This document shows, one piece after another, positions 16,626 through 25,468 of a stretch of DNA of 64,000 bases. Numbering within the stretch: the stretch's first letter is position 1; each line of letters begins with the position of its first letter. The stretch comes from Gemmatimonadaceae bacterium (lineage in GTDB: Bacteria > Gemmatimonadota > Gemmatimonadetes > Gemmatimonadales > Gemmatimonadaceae). The stretch covers positions 43,445 through 107,444 of the forward strand of contig JABFXC010000022.1 of the NCBI GenBank assembly GCA_013361935.1, in the 5' to 3' direction. A model generated the notes under the pieces. The model did no database searches. It was not told the DNA's origin and saw nothing but the letters and a program-made list of their open reading frames with translations. The position numbers and the translations under genes are program-made.

Positions 16626-16659
16626 CTTAATCGAGCGGTTAGCTGCGCGGCCGTACCAT
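16626..16659 (+). promoter_or_regulatory. Shared promoter/operator element, copy 2
   Basis: CTTAATC (16626-16632), GCGGTTAGC (16635-16643) and CCGTACCAT (16651-16659). Block order and spacing are identical to copy 1, while the bases between blocks differ. It is 86 bases before the start at 16745. Confidence 0.65.
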
Positions 16660-16744
16660 GCACGTGGCGGGACCAATTCCCCCCGAGCGCTCATCTCGCC
16701 ATGTGGGCGCAGTCACGAACGGCAACGACTCCAGGAGGAGTGAC

Positions 16745-17005
16745 ATGCAGAGCAAGATGATCCGCACCCTGACCGTCGTCGCGGCTTCGCTCGCGATCGC
16801 CGGCGCCGCCGGCGCTCAGACCAAGGCCGCGGCCGCGACGGCCGCTCCGGCCGCGCAGGACACCACGCACAAGGCCGCGAGCAAGACCGCGCGCCACAAG
16901 AAGCACGCGCGCAAGCATTCGGCGAGCGCGGCGAAGACCGCCGGCAAGTCGGGGACGACCCCGGCGACCCCGGCGACGCCGGCCTCGCCCGCGCAGAAGC
17001 CCTGA
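16745..17005 (+). CDS. Small exported Lys/Ala-rich protein
   Basis: An 86-residue protein. The signal peptide ends GAAGA|Q. The mature part is highly basic and Ala/Lys/Thr-rich (KTARHKKHARKHSASAAK) and ends in an ATP-repeat (TPATPATPASP). The composition resembles histone-H1-like tails, but it carries an export signal, so DNA compaction is unlikely. A role in binding acidic envelope polymers is only a guess. AGGAGG at 16733-16738 fixes ATG 16745. It follows the PepSY gene and uses the same type of promoter. Confidence 0.8.
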   Translation: MQSKMIRTLTVVAASLAIAGAAGAQTKAAAATAAPAAQDTTHKAASKTARHKKHARKHSASAAKTAGKSGTTPATPATPASPAQKP

Positions 17006-17012
17006 TGTCGTG

Positions 17013-17048
17013 CCGGTGCCGGCGGCGGAACCTCACCGCCGGCACCGG
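17013..17048. terminator. Bidirectional terminator-like hairpin
   Basis: A 13-bp stem (17013-17025 with 17036-17048) has a 10-base loop, in the 46-base gap between two convergent genes (stops at 17005 and 17052). No T-run. Confidence 0.6.
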
Positions 17049-17051
17049 ACC

Positions 17052-18545
17052 TCAGGTCGCCGCGACGACTCCGGCGGATACCCCCGCGACATCGGGGCGC
17101 GGCAGCCTCACCTCGAAGCGGCTCCCGCGCGACGACGACTCCGCGAGCGTGAGCGAGCCACCGTGGGCCTCGGCAATCCAGCGGCCGATCGCCAGCCCGA
17201 GCCCCGCCCCCCCCGACTCCGACGCAGCCTCCCGCGCTCGGGCGCGGTCGACCCGGAAGAAGCGCTCGAACACCTGGCCGCGCGCCTCCGCCGGAATCCC
17301 CGGACCGTTGTCGCTCACGCCGATTCGATAGGACGCCTCGTCGCACGTCAGGCAGACGTCGACCGCGCTCCCCGGCGGGGAGTGCTTGATCGCGTTGTCG
17401 AGAAGGTTCATCACGAGCGAGCGGAGGAGCTCCTCGTCTCCCTCGAACGTCCAGTCCACCGTGCCATTCCCGTCGCTCGCCGGATCCTGCGGCGGCCGAA
17501 GGGTGACCACGGTCTCGCGCGCCGCACCGAGCGCGCGCGCGGCGCGCACGCACTCGGCGACCAGCTCGTCGAGGTAGATCTCGCTGCGCTGCAGCGGCCG
17601 GCGCCCCGCGTCGACGCGCGCGAGCAGGAACAGGTCGGCGACGACGCGCGACAGCCGCCTCCCCTCGTCGCGCACTACGCGCAGCGCGCCGCGGTACTCC
17701 TCCGGGTCGCGTTGGGGCTGCGAGAGGGCGACGTCGGCCTCGCCGCGCATGATCGCCACCGGTGTCCGCAGCTCGTGCGAGGCGTCGGCCATGAAGCGGC
17801 GCTGCTGCTCGAACGCCGTGTCGAGCCGGGCGAGCAGATCGTTGAACGTCTGCGCCAGCCGTCCCAGCTCGTCTCCCGCGTTGGCGACCGGGAGCCGCTC
17901 GTGGAGGCTCGTCGCGCTGATCTCGGCGGCGCGCTCGCTCATCGCGACGACCGGCGCGAGGCTGCGCCGCGCGAGCGCGTAGCCGCCGGCGAGCGAGAGG
18001 AGCAGCGCGAAGAAGATCGCGGCGACGAACCCCGTGCGGAACTCCTCGAGCAGCTCCGCCTGGTCGTCGAGCGGCGTCACGCCGACGACGGTGATCCGGC
18101 GGCCCATCACGGAGCGGCGGGGGAGCGCGTAGATGCGGATCTCGCGCCGGCCCGCGGGGATCGTCGCGAAGCGCGAGCCTCGCGCCGCCTCCAGCGCCGC
18201 GGCGCGGACGCGGGCCGTGTCGATCGACCAGGTGTCGCGGTCGCCTGGGAGGGGCGCGTCGGTCGCGACGAGCCGGTCGTGCTGGTCGAAGACGAGGAAG
18301 CCGAGGTCGCGCATCCCGAACTCGCCGAGCGCGTCCTCGGCGGCGAGCGAATCGGCCATGTCGGCGATGTGGGCGCTGGCGAGATCGAGCGCCACCGCGC
18401 CGGTCGATTCGGCGAGGTAGGCGTCCGTGCGCCGGGCGAGCGCGCGCTCGAGGACCTTGTACGAGACCGAGGCGAAGACCACGAGCAGCGTCGCGAGCAC
18501 CAGCGTGTGCCAGAGGGCGAGCCGGCCGCGAACGCTCTCGATCAC
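17052..18545 (-). CDS. Two-component sensor histidine kinase
   Basis: A 497-residue membrane kinase. TM1 is at about 9-27 (LWHTLVLATLLVVFASVSY) and TM2 at about 170-192 (GFVAAIFFALLLSLAGGYAL). Between them is a periplasmic sensor of roughly 140 residues of no known fold. HAMP follows, then HisKA with ASHELRTPVAIM and HATPase_c with NLLDNAIKHS, SDNGPGIP and GGAGLGLAI. GTG 18545 starts seven bases after the stop of the response regulator gene, so the two are one operon and a cognate pair. The stimulus is unknown. Confidence 0.9.
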   Translation of the reverse strand: MIESVRGRLALWHTLVLATLLVVFASVSYKVLERALARRTDAYLAESTGAVALDLASAHIADMADSLAAEDALGEFGMRDLGFLVFDQHDRLVATDAPLPGDRDTWSIDTARVRAAALEAARGSRFATIPAGRREIRIYALPRRSVMGRRITVVGVTPLDDQAELLEEFRTGFVAAIFFALLLSLAGGYALARRSLAPVVAMSERAAEISATSLHERLPVANAGDELGRLAQTFNDLLARLDTAFEQQRRFMADASHELRTPVAIMRGEADVALSQPQRDPEEYRGALRVVRDEGRRLSRVVADLFLLARVDAGRRPLQRSEIYLDELVAECVRAARALGAARETVVTLRPPQDPASDGNGTVDWTFEGDEELLRSLVMNLLDNAIKHSPPGSAVDVCLTCDEASYRIGVSDNGPGIPAEARGQVFERFFRVDRARAREAASESGGAGLGLAIGRWIAEAHGGSLTLAESSSRGSRFEVRLPRPDVAGVSAGVVAAT

Positions 18546-18552
18546 CGCGTGC

Positions 18553-19230
18553 TCACTCCTCGCCGACGGGGCTGAGGATGTAGCCGGCGCCGCGGCGCGT
18601 GTGGATGAGCGGGGGATGCCCGCCGTCCACCTTCCGCCGCAGCCGGTTGATGTAGACCTCGATCGCGTTCGAGAACGGATCGTGGTTGTCGTCCCAGACG
18701 TGCGCGCAGATGTCCGCGCGGCCGACGACGCGACCCGCGTTGCGCGCGAGATACTCGAGGAGCGTGTACTCCTTGGTCGTCAGCGGGATGACCTTCCCCG
18801 CGCGGCGGGCGACCTGGCCCTGCGTGTCGACGACGAGATCGCCGATGGTGATCTGCTCCGAGCGCACCTCCCGCGAGCGGCGGAGCAGGGCGCGCAGCCG
18901 CGCCAGCAGCTCGGTGAAGTCGAAGGGCTTCGCGAGATAGTCGTCCGCGCCGGCGTCCAGCCCTTCGACGCGGTCGGCGACTTCGTCCTTCGCGGTGAGC
19001 ATGAGCACGGGCGCGGTCATCCCGCGGCGGCGCAGGTCCCGGCAGACGTCGAAGCCGTCGCGCTTCGGCATCAGCACGTCGAGGATCACCAGATCGTAAT
19101 CGTTGACGGCGGCCTGATAGACCGCCGCCTCCCCGTCCGCGGCGACGTCCACGGCGTAGGCGTGTTCGCGCAGCCCCTTCGCGAGCATCGCGCTCAGATA
19201 GACGTCGTCTTCGGCGAGCAGCAACCGCAT
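18553..19230 (-). CDS. OmpR/PhoB-family response regulator
   Basis: A 225-residue regulator. The receiver has LAEDD, phospho-acceptor Asp in VILDVLMPKRDG, MLTAKD and KPFDF. The winged helix (about 125-222) has LTTKEYTLLEYLARN, HVWDD, NAIEVYINRLRRKVD and HTRRGAGYIL. It is partnered with the kinase immediately downstream. The 5' region is shared with the divergent PHP gene; TATAAA (minus sense, about 19322-19327) is a candidate -10. Confidence 0.93.
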   Translation of the reverse strand: MRLLLAEDDVYLSAMLAKGLREHAYAVDVAADGEAAVYQAAVNDYDLVILDVLMPKRDGFDVCRDLRRRGMTAPVLMLTAKDEVADRVEGLDAGADDYLAKPFDFTELLARLRALLRRSREVRSEQITIGDLVVDTQGQVARRAGKVIPLTTKEYTLLEYLARNAGRVVGRADICAHVWDDNHDPFSNAIEVYINRLRRKVDGGHPPLIHTRRGAGYILSPVGEE

Positions 19231-19409
19231 GATGCGCTTCCCCCCTCGGCGTGCAAGATCGGGCGATGCAACCCGTGTGCGCAGTCCGGCAGATCACGAA
19301 TGGTGCCGGTTATGACGGGTTTATACCATCCGCGCTAGTAATCGTTCACGGGTGGCGCGCGAACGCAACATGTCCTGGCTCGGCGCGGCGATCCCGCGGG
19401 GAGGAATCG

Positions 19410-20798
19410 TTGGCTACCGCCGCACGATCGTTCGGGCCGCCGCAGCCGGCCATCGCCGCCCGGCGTGGCGGTCGCTCGGGCCCGCGGAAGTTGCCGACGC
19501 GCGTCATCCTCGCGGCGCTCGCCACCGTGCTCGTCGTCGCCGCGTCGATCGTCGCCGCGCCGCCGATCGTCGGGATAGCGGGCGAGGGGACGCCGCCGAT
19601 CGCCGCGGCGCTGCGGCTTCCCGTCGGCTACGTCGCTCTCGCGCCCGTGAGCGACGTGCTCGACGCGCTCACCCTGCTCACTCCCGGGCAGCACCTCGCG
19701 ATCTTCCTCTGGGCGATCGCCGGCTTCGTCGGCTGGCGCACGCGACGGATCCATGATCGTCGACGCACGGGGCTCGGGCTCCGCACGCTGCGCGAAGCCG
19801 CGGCGCTCGGCTGGTTTCTCGCCGCGTATGCATCGGTGTACGCTGCCGGGCTCCTCGCGCCGCGGCCGATGGCCGCGCTCGCGCTCGACGATCGTGACGC
19901 GCTCGCCATCGATGTCCACAGCCATACCGAGGTGTCCCACGACGGACGGACCGGGTTCGGCCCGGAAGCGAACCGGCGCTGGCACGCCGCCGCCGGCTTC
20001 GCCGCCGCGTACGTCACGGACCATCGCGGCTACATGGGCGCGGAGCTCGGAGCGCTCGGCAATCCGGCACATGCCGGAGACGGGACGATGGTCCTCCCCG
20101 GCATCGAGAGCGCCGTGCGCGGCGCGCACGTCATGCTTCTGGGCGCCCGCGCGCCGATGCTGCTCGACCACGAGGGCACGCTCGACCTCGAGCGGCTTCG
20201 GGCGACGCGAGGGATCGTGACGGTGCTGGCGTTCCCGGCGCGGCTGCGGAGCCTGCCCGCCGACCTGCCGCTGACGGCCATCGAGGGCTCCGACGGCGCG
20301 CCGCGCGGCCTTCGCGACACACGGCGTCACGTGGAGCAGATCCGCGACTATGCGACGGCGCATCGGCTCGTGAGGGTGGCGGGCTCGAACAACCATGGCT
20401 GGGGCCGAACCGCGCCCGCGTGGACGGTGCTCCGGATGCCGGGCTGGCGCGCGATGTCCGGGGAAGCGCTCGACAGCGCGATCCGCGCGACCCTCCTCCG
20501 CGGCGGCCCGGTCGCCGTGCTGGTGCGCGCGACCGTCGCTCCGCCGCGCTCCGACGCCGAATGGCTCGCGACGCCCTTCCTCGTGGCGTGGGACGCCGAT
20601 CGGCGTCTCTCGACGATGGAGCGCGTCGCGTGGCTGGCGTGGATCTGGACGATCGTCGCGCTCCTGCCGCGGCGACGCCGCGCGCCGCTGCCTAACGCTT
20701 CCGCTTCCGCGGAACGAGGACGGCGGTCCCCTGCACGCGTCCGAAGTGCACCGCCTCCCGGCACGTCGGCACCCACAGATCGATGTGCTGCCCCTTGA
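19410..20798 (+). CDS. Membrane-anchored PHP-domain protein
   Basis: A 462-residue protein. Three N-terminal membrane segments (VILAALATVLVVAASIVA, LAIFLWAIAGFVGW, LGWFLAAYASVYAAGLL) precede a PHP-type metal site: DVHSHTEVSHDG, YVTDHRGY, PGIES and HVMLLG (about 170-265). One more hydrophobic segment is near the end (VAWLAWIWTIVALL). PHP domains are metal-dependent phosphoesterases; the substrate here is unknown. TTG 19410 was chosen for GGGGAGGA at 19398-19405; no better codon sits that close to a strong ribosome binding site. The last 107 bases overlap the opposing 3D gene, so the final 35 residues are antisense to conserved coding sequence. Confidence 0.78.
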   Translation: MATAARSFGPPQPAIAARRGGRSGPRKLPTRVILAALATVLVVAASIVAAPPIVGIAGEGTPPIAAALRLPVGYVALAPVSDVLDALTLLTPGQHLAIFLWAIAGFVGWRTRRIHDRRRTGLGLRTLREAAALGWFLAAYASVYAAGLLAPRPMAALALDDRDALAIDVHSHTEVSHDGRTGFGPEANRRWHAAAGFAAAYVTDHRGYMGAELGALGNPAHAGDGTMVLPGIESAVRGAHVMLLGARAPMLLDHEGTLDLERLRATRGIVTVLAFPARLRSLPADLPLTAIEGSDGAPRGLRDTRRHVEQIRDYATAHRLVRVAGSNNHGWGRTAPAWTVLRMPGWRAMSGEALDSAIRATLLRGGPVAVLVRATVAPPRSDAEWLATPFLVAWDADRRLSTMERVAWLAWIWTIVALLPRRRRAPLPNASASAERGRRSPARVRSAPPPGTSAPTDRCAAP

Positions 20799-21192
20799 TC
20801 GCCGAGCCGGTGTCGTCGACGAGGAACTTGCCGAGGTAGTCGTCGCCGACGAAGAGCTCGATGTAGCGGCTGAGCGGGAAGACGCGCGGGTCGGCGGCGA
20901 CGATCCCCGGACGCACCCACCGTCCTCGCCGCGTCGTGCCGGACAGGCAGTACGCGGTGATCTCCACCGGGATCGCCTCCCCGTCGAGGGCGCGCGTGAC
21001 CGCCGTGCGCGGGGGGCGGGGCGGTTTCCTCGGTGCGGGGCGGACGACCACCGGCTCGAGCATGTGGTCCGCGAACACGACCACCGGCGGATGCCGCGCC
21101 GGCTCGCTCCGCGCCGCGCCACGGGTCATCCCCGTCGCCGCCGCCAGCGCGACGACGAGCGCGCCTCCGGCGATCATGAGCGCGCGCTTCAT
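20692..21192 (-). CDS. 3D-domain (MltA-like barrel) protein, membrane-anchored
   Basis: A 166-residue protein. An N-terminal hydrophobic anchor (ALMIAGGALVVALAAATG) and proline-rich linker lead to a 3D domain at about 80-160. The conserved aspartates are in ADPRVFP, VDDTGSAIKG and IDLWVP. The domain is found in lytic transglycosylases and resuscitation-type cell-wall proteins, and suggests a periplasmic role in peptidoglycan. ATG 21192 begins the hydrophobic segment; a TTG at 21210 is possible. The stop codon TAG is part of the octamer at 20690-20697, which the convergent PHP frame reads as Pro-Asn. Confidence 0.82.
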   Translation of the reverse strand: MKRALMIAGGALVVALAAATGMTRGAARSEPARHPPVVVFADHMLEPVVVRPAPRKPPRPPRTAVTRALDGEAIPVEITAYCLSGTTRRGRWVRPGIVAADPRVFPLSRYIELFVGDDYLGKFLVDDTGSAIKGQHIDLWVPTCREAVHFGRVQGTAVLVPRKRKR

Positions 21193-21271
21193 GGGCGCGC
21201 CGCGTGGCAAGGGGTCGAGGCCGGCATACGAGATAGAGACCGCCGGGACCGCCGCGCGGTCACGGCGGGCC

Positions 21272-22399
21272 CTAGTCGAGCGCCGCGAGAACGTCCTCGT
21301 CGCGGACGGCGACGCTCCACCGCCCGTCCTGCGGGCTCATCGCCCCGATGCGCTCCGGGAGCGCATACTGCACCGCGCCCCCGCGCGCCTTCTTGTCCGC
21401 GCGGGTCGCCTCGAGCACGTCGCGCGGCTCCATCCGGTGCGGAAAGGTGGTCGCGAGCCCCACCGCCTCGAGCGCCGCGGCGATCCGCGCCGACGTGCCG
21501 CGCTCGGCGATGCCCATCCGTTCGGCGATCGTGGCCTCGAGGGTCATCCCGATCGCGACCGCTTCGCCGTGCAGGAGCCGGTATCCGCTCACCAGCTCGA
21601 TCGCGTGGCCGAGCGTGTGCCCGAAGTTGAGGATCCGGCGCTGCCCGTGCTCGCGCTCGTCGGCGGCGACGACGCTCGCCTTGATCTCGACGCTGCGGGC
21701 GACGATGTCGACGAACGCTGCGTCGCCCGTGCCGTCGCCGGCGACGAGACGCGGCGCCACCGCTTCGACCTCGGCGAAGTAGCGTGCGTCGGCGACGACG
21801 CCGTGCTTCACGACCTCGGCGAAGCCCGCGCGCAGCTCGCGGAGGGGAAGGCTGCCTAACGTGTCGACGTCCACCACCACCGCGGCCGGCGGATGGAACG
21901 CGCCGACGAGGTTCTTCCCGGCGGGTGTGTCGACGCCGGTCTTCCCGCCGACCGACGCGTCGACCATCGCGAGCAGGGTGGTCGGGAGCTGGACGACGGG
22001 AACGCCGCGCATGTACGTCGCCGCGACGAACCCCGCCAGATCGCCGACGACGCCGCCGCCGAGGGCGACGACCGTCGTGTCGCGGCCGGCGCCGTTCGCG
22101 AGGAGTTCGTCGGTGAGGTGGCCCCACAGCTCGCGCGTCTTGTGCTCCTCCCCCGCGGGCACGAGGAGGAGCGAGATTCTCGCGTCGGGCGCGGCGAGGG
22201 CGAGCGACGCGCGCACGCGCTGCGCGTAGTGCGGCGCCACGTTCGCGTCGGTGACCAGCGCGTAGTGGTGCGCGCGCGCCGTCGCGGCGGCGATCGCGCC
22301 GGCGCGGAGCAGCGTGCCGCGCCCGATGGTGACCTCGTAGCCGGGGAGCGGGACGATCCGCTCGGGGGCGGGCGCGATGCTCGCGCCGGAGGCCGTCAC
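21272..22399 (-). CDS. aroB: 3-dehydroquinate synthase
   Basis: A 375-residue enzyme that converts DAHP to 3-dehydroquinate in the shikimate pathway, using NAD and a divalent metal. Motifs: ALGGGVVGDLAGFVAA, QLPTTLLAMVDASVGGKTGV, PAGKNLVGAFHPP, EVVKHGVV and NFGHTLGHAIE (metal histidines). It is normal in length. The ATG at 22399 overlaps the stop of the adenosyltransferase gene by four bases. The motif at 21854 gives one TTA codon in DTLGSLPL. Confidence 0.95.
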   Translation of the reverse strand: MTASGASIAPAPERIVPLPGYEVTIGRGTLLRAGAIAAATARAHHYALVTDANVAPHYAQRVRASLALAAPDARISLLLVPAGEEHKTRELWGHLTDELLANGAGRDTTVVALGGGVVGDLAGFVAATYMRGVPVVQLPTTLLAMVDASVGGKTGVDTPAGKNLVGAFHPPAAVVVDVDTLGSLPLRELRAGFAEVVKHGVVADARYFAEVEAVAPRLVAGDGTGDAAFVDIVARSVEIKASVVAADEREHGQRRILNFGHTLGHAIELVSGYRLLHGEAVAIGMTLEATIAERMGIAERGTSARIAAALEAVGLATTFPHRMEPRDVLEATRADKKARGGAVQYALPERIGAMSPQDGRWSVAVRDEDVLAALD

Positions 22400-22947
22400 C
22401 AGGTGACCTCGCCGGCGCCCGCGCGACGGTTCGCGACGCGCGCGAGGACGAACAGCAGGTCGGAGAGCCGGTTCAGGTAGACGATGACGAGCGGCGGGAT
22501 GGCCACCGTGTGCGACACGTGCACCACGCGGCGCTCGGCGCGCCGGCAGACCGTGCGCGCGACGTGCAGCGCCGCCGACTTCGGCGTGCCCCCCGGGAGG
22601 ATGAACGCCTTGAGCGGCTCGAGCTCCGCCTCTCCCTCGTCGATCGCCCGCTCGAGCTGCGCGATCCGCCCTTCGTCGATCCGCGCCTTCTCCAGCTGCT
22701 GCTCCATCTTCGCGTGATCGGGCGTCGCGAGCAGCGCGCCGATCGCGAACAGGTCGCGCTGCACCGGGAGCAGCACCTCGTCGATGCGCGGCATCAGCTC
22801 GATCGACCGCGCGAGCCCGAGCACCGCGTTCAGCTCGTCGACCTCGCCGTAGGCTTCGACGCGCGCGTCATCCTTCCCGACGCGCCCGCCGCCGAAGAGC
22901 GCGGTGTCGCCCTTGTCGCCGGTCTTCGTGTAGATCTTGAGAGTCAC
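22396..22947 (-). CDS. pduO: Cob(I)alamin adenosyltransferase, PduO type
   Basis: A 183-residue enzyme that makes adenosylcobalamin from ATP and cob(I)alamin. Motifs: N-terminal IYTKTGDKGDTALFGGGRV (ATP binding), EAYGEVDELNAVLG and the C-terminal TVCRRAERRVV with YLNRLSDLLFVLAR. Full length. It forms a two-gene operon with aroB. The 255 bases between its start and the end of the kinase gene at 23203 hold no gene I can see. Confidence 0.94.
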   Translation of the reverse strand: MTLKIYTKTGDKGDTALFGGGRVGKDDARVEAYGEVDELNAVLGLARSIELMPRIDEVLLPVQRDLFAIGALLATPDHAKMEQQLEKARIDEGRIAQLERAIDEGEAELEPLKAFILPGGTPKSAALHVARTVCRRAERRVVHVSHTVAIPPLVIVYLNRLSDLLFVLARVANRRAGAGEVTW

Positions 22948-23202
22948 GCGCTGAATGTACAGCGGACGCCGGCGCGGGGACTACCCTGCACGCCGGTCAC
23001 GATCGCTGTGCGCGGGACTGGTGCGGCGTGGGAGTGTCGCGACATCGCGGGGAGGTGGGGAGCCAGGGAGAGCGACGCATCGAACGACGGCTCGCTCACC
23101 GCGCCCGCAGCGGCTCCTCCCGTCCTCCCGATCTCCCCGCGAAGTAGAGGATCCGGACCCTTCGACGCTCCTGGCGCACGGCGCGGCAACAGGCCGCCGA
23201 GC

Positions 23203-24264
23203 CTAGTCGCCGGCCAGCCGGTCGACGACGCGCCTCCACCAGGATCCCGCGCGCACGATCGGCCCGCGATTGCGCAGCGCCGAGAACGACGTGTGCTCGC
23301 CGGGACGCGCCGACGGGGGTTGATAGGTCGCCGGGAAGAGCGATTGCAGATGTCCCTGCAGGCGATCCGGGTTGCCCAGCTCGTTCTGCGCCGCGCACCA
23401 CTCGTCGAGCGCGTGCCCCATCGCCGCCGCGGTCGGCCGCCGCGCGGGGTCCTTCTCCAGCGCCAGCACGAGGATCTGCTCGAGCTCGGGGTCGAGCCCC
23501 GGAAGAAGCGCGGTGAGGCTCGGGATCGGATGCACCGCGACCTCGTCGATCGCGAGCTCGGTGATGTCCTCGGTGAAGAGCGGCGTCAGCGCGAGCATCT
23601 CGAAGAGCACCACGCCCACGGAGAAGACGTCGCTCCGCGCGTCGACGGCGAGGCCGAGGATCTGCTCGGGGCTCATGTAGTGCTTCTTCCCCATGAGCAT
23701 CGGCCGCCGCTCGGCGGGATCGAACGACGTGCGTGCCTTCGCGATCCCGAAGTCGGCGAGCTTGATGTGCCCGTCCCACGTCGCCATGACGTTTCCAGGC
23801 GACACGTCGCGGTGGACGATGTCGAGCCGGCGGCCGCGCTGGTCGACGAAGTTGTGCGCGAAGTCGAGCGCGCGGCAGACGCGGCTCGCGACGTACGCGG
23901 CGAGCGTCGGGGGCATCGGCGCGCCGAGCTCGCGGTGCCGGTCGATGATCGAGCGCAGCGTCGGGCCCTGGATGTACTCCATCGCGATGAAGTACCGGCC
24001 GTGCACTTCGCCGAGCTGGTAGATCTGCACGACGTTGCCGTGCACGAGGTTCGCCGAGAGCTTGGCCTCGTCGACGAAGAGCTGCAGGAACTCGTCGCGC
24101 CGCGCGTACTGGGTGTGGATCACCTTGAGCGCGGTGCGCTTCGTGAATCCCACCGGGCCGAGCTGCTCCGCCTCGTAGACGGTGGCCATCCCCCCCTCGG
24201 CGATCTTGCGCACGAGGCGGAACTGGCCGGGATACTCGAGGATCGGGGAGTCGGCGAGGTCCAT
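23203..24264 (-). CDS. Serine/threonine protein kinase, HRDVSP type
   Basis: A 353-residue soluble kinase. Gly loop AEGGMATVY, ATP lysine in RTALKVIH, DFGIAK and PEQILG are all present. The catalytic loop reads HRDVSPGN instead of HRDxKPxN, so the usual catalytic-loop lysine is Ser. This variant is common in myxobacterial-type kinases. Only about 60 residues follow the kinase fold, with no membrane segment or sensor. ATG 24264 was chosen because the kinase fold begins 17 residues later. The longer frame to 24348 translates the palindromic repeat at 24308-24410 and is unlikely. It is divergent from the FNR gene. Confidence 0.87.
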   Translation of the reverse strand: MDLADSPILEYPGQFRLVRKIAEGGMATVYEAEQLGPVGFTKRTALKVIHTQYARRDEFLQLFVDEAKLSANLVHGNVVQIYQLGEVHGRYFIAMEYIQGPTLRSIIDRHRELGAPMPPTLAAYVASRVCRALDFAHNFVDQRGRRLDIVHRDVSPGNVMATWDGHIKLADFGIAKARTSFDPAERRPMLMGKKHYMSPEQILGLAVDARSDVFSVGVVLFEMLALTPLFTEDITELAIDEVAVHPIPSLTALLPGLDPELEQILVLALEKDPARRPTAAAMGHALDEWCAAQNELGNPDRLQGHLQSLFPATYQPPSARPGEHTSFSALRNRGPIVRAGSWWRRVVDRLAGD

Positions 24265-24307
24265 GTCCTGTTGACGATCCTCGGGGCCTTGGCGTCCCGC
24301 GCCGGTC

Positions 24308-24410
24308 GGGGTCAGGGGCCAGGGATCAGGCGTGAGGAACGGCGTCAACTGCAGTCAACGCGGTTCCTTCCGCCTGGCCCCTGGCCCCTGTCACCCGGCC
24401 CCTGGCCCCC
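24308..24410. repeat. Palindromic intergenic repeat, copy 1 (extended)
   Basis: The left arm has GGGGTCAGGGGCCAGG and GCGTGAGGAAC. The right arm has GGTTCCTTCCGCCTGG and repeated CCCCTGGCCCC. It belongs to the same family as 25469-25537, 45281-45342 and 52681-52745, but it lies between divergent starts and has an extra CCCCTGG tail. Confidence 0.85.
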
Positions 24411-24447
24411 GCTTGTAGCGCACCCCCCGCCCCGCGAGATTCGATCA

Positions 24448-25464
24448 ATGCCCACCGACATCAAGGACATCACGGTCATCGGCGGCGGCCCGACGGGGAT
24501 GTTCGCGGCCTTCTACGCCGGCATGCGCGGCGCCACGGCGCGCATCATCGACGCCCTGCCGCAGCTCGGCGGGCAGCTCGCCGCCCTCTATCCCGAGAAG
24601 TACATCTTCGACGTCGCCGGCTTCCCGAAGGTGCTGGCGAAGGATCTCGTCGGGTCGCTCGCCGAGCAGATGCGGCAGTTCGATCCCGACGTCCAGCTCG
24701 GGCAGCGCGTGATCGCGCTCGAGGAGGAGGACGGACACTTCGTGCTCGTCACCGACACCGACCGGCACCCGACGCGCTCGATCGTCGTCGCGGCGGGGAT
24801 CGGCGCGTTCTCCCCGCGCCGGCTGCCGCAGAAGGCCGCCGAGCCCTGGTACGGGCGCGGGATCCACGACGTCGTCACCAGCCCCGAGGAGTACCGTGAC
24901 AAGTCCGTCGTCATCATCGGCGGCGGGGACTCGGCGTTCGACTGGGCGTCGCAGCTCGCCGGCCGCGCGCGGCGCGTGACGCTCGTGCACCGCAGCGACC
25001 GCTTCCGCGCGCACGCGGCGACGGTGAAGGAGGTCGAGCGGGCGGCGGCCGGCGGCCGCGCCGAGATCCTCACCTTCCACGAGCTCGCCGACGTCGTCTG
25101 CGAGGGGGAGCGGATGTGCGGCCTGGTGCTGCGCGACGTCAAGCAGAAGACGACGCGTACCGTCGACTGCGACGTCGTGCTCCCGATGCTCGGCTTCGTC
25201 AGCGATCTCGGAACGTTAGGCAGCTGGGGGCTGACGCTGCAGAAGGACGAGATCATGGTCAACAGCCAGATGGAGACCGGACGCCCGGGGATCTACGCGG
25301 CCGGCGACGTCACGACCTATCCGGGAAAGCTCAAGCTCATCGCCGCGGGCTTCTCCGAGGCCGCGACCGCGGTGAACCAGGCCGTTCACTGGATCTACCC
25401 GGAGAAGAAGGTCGCCCCGGGTCACAGCTCGAACATGGCGGTGTTCGGGCAGACGGACGACTGA
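24448..25464 (+). CDS. Ferredoxin-NADP reductase, thioredoxin-reductase-like type
   Basis: A 338-residue flavoprotein. The FAD motif is VIGGGPTGMFAAFYAG (about 9-24), the NADPH motif VIIGGGDSAFDWA (about 154-166), and the C-terminal FAD motif is GIYAAGDVTTYPGK. No redox CxxC is present between them, which separates it from thioredoxin reductase and places it with the YumC/CtFNR group that exchanges electrons between NADPH and ferredoxin. Typical length. ATG 24448 is close to the start of the beta-strand; no strong ribosome binding site. A long palindrome lies upstream and another immediately downstream. Confidence 0.9.
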   Translation: MPTDIKDITVIGGGPTGMFAAFYAGMRGATARIIDALPQLGGQLAALYPEKYIFDVAGFPKVLAKDLVGSLAEQMRQFDPDVQLGQRVIALEEEDGHFVLVTDTDRHPTRSIVVAAGIGAFSPRRLPQKAAEPWYGRGIHDVVTSPEEYRDKSVVIIGGGDSAFDWASQLAGRARRVTLVHRSDRFRAHAATVKEVERAAAGGRAEILTFHELADVVCEGERMCGLVLRDVKQKTTRTVDCDVVLPMLGFVSDLGTLGSWGLTLQKDEIMVNSQMETGRPGIYAAGDVTTYPGKLKLIAAGFSEAATAVNQAVHWIYPEKKVAPGHSSNMAVFGQTDD

Positions 25465-25468
25465 ACGG

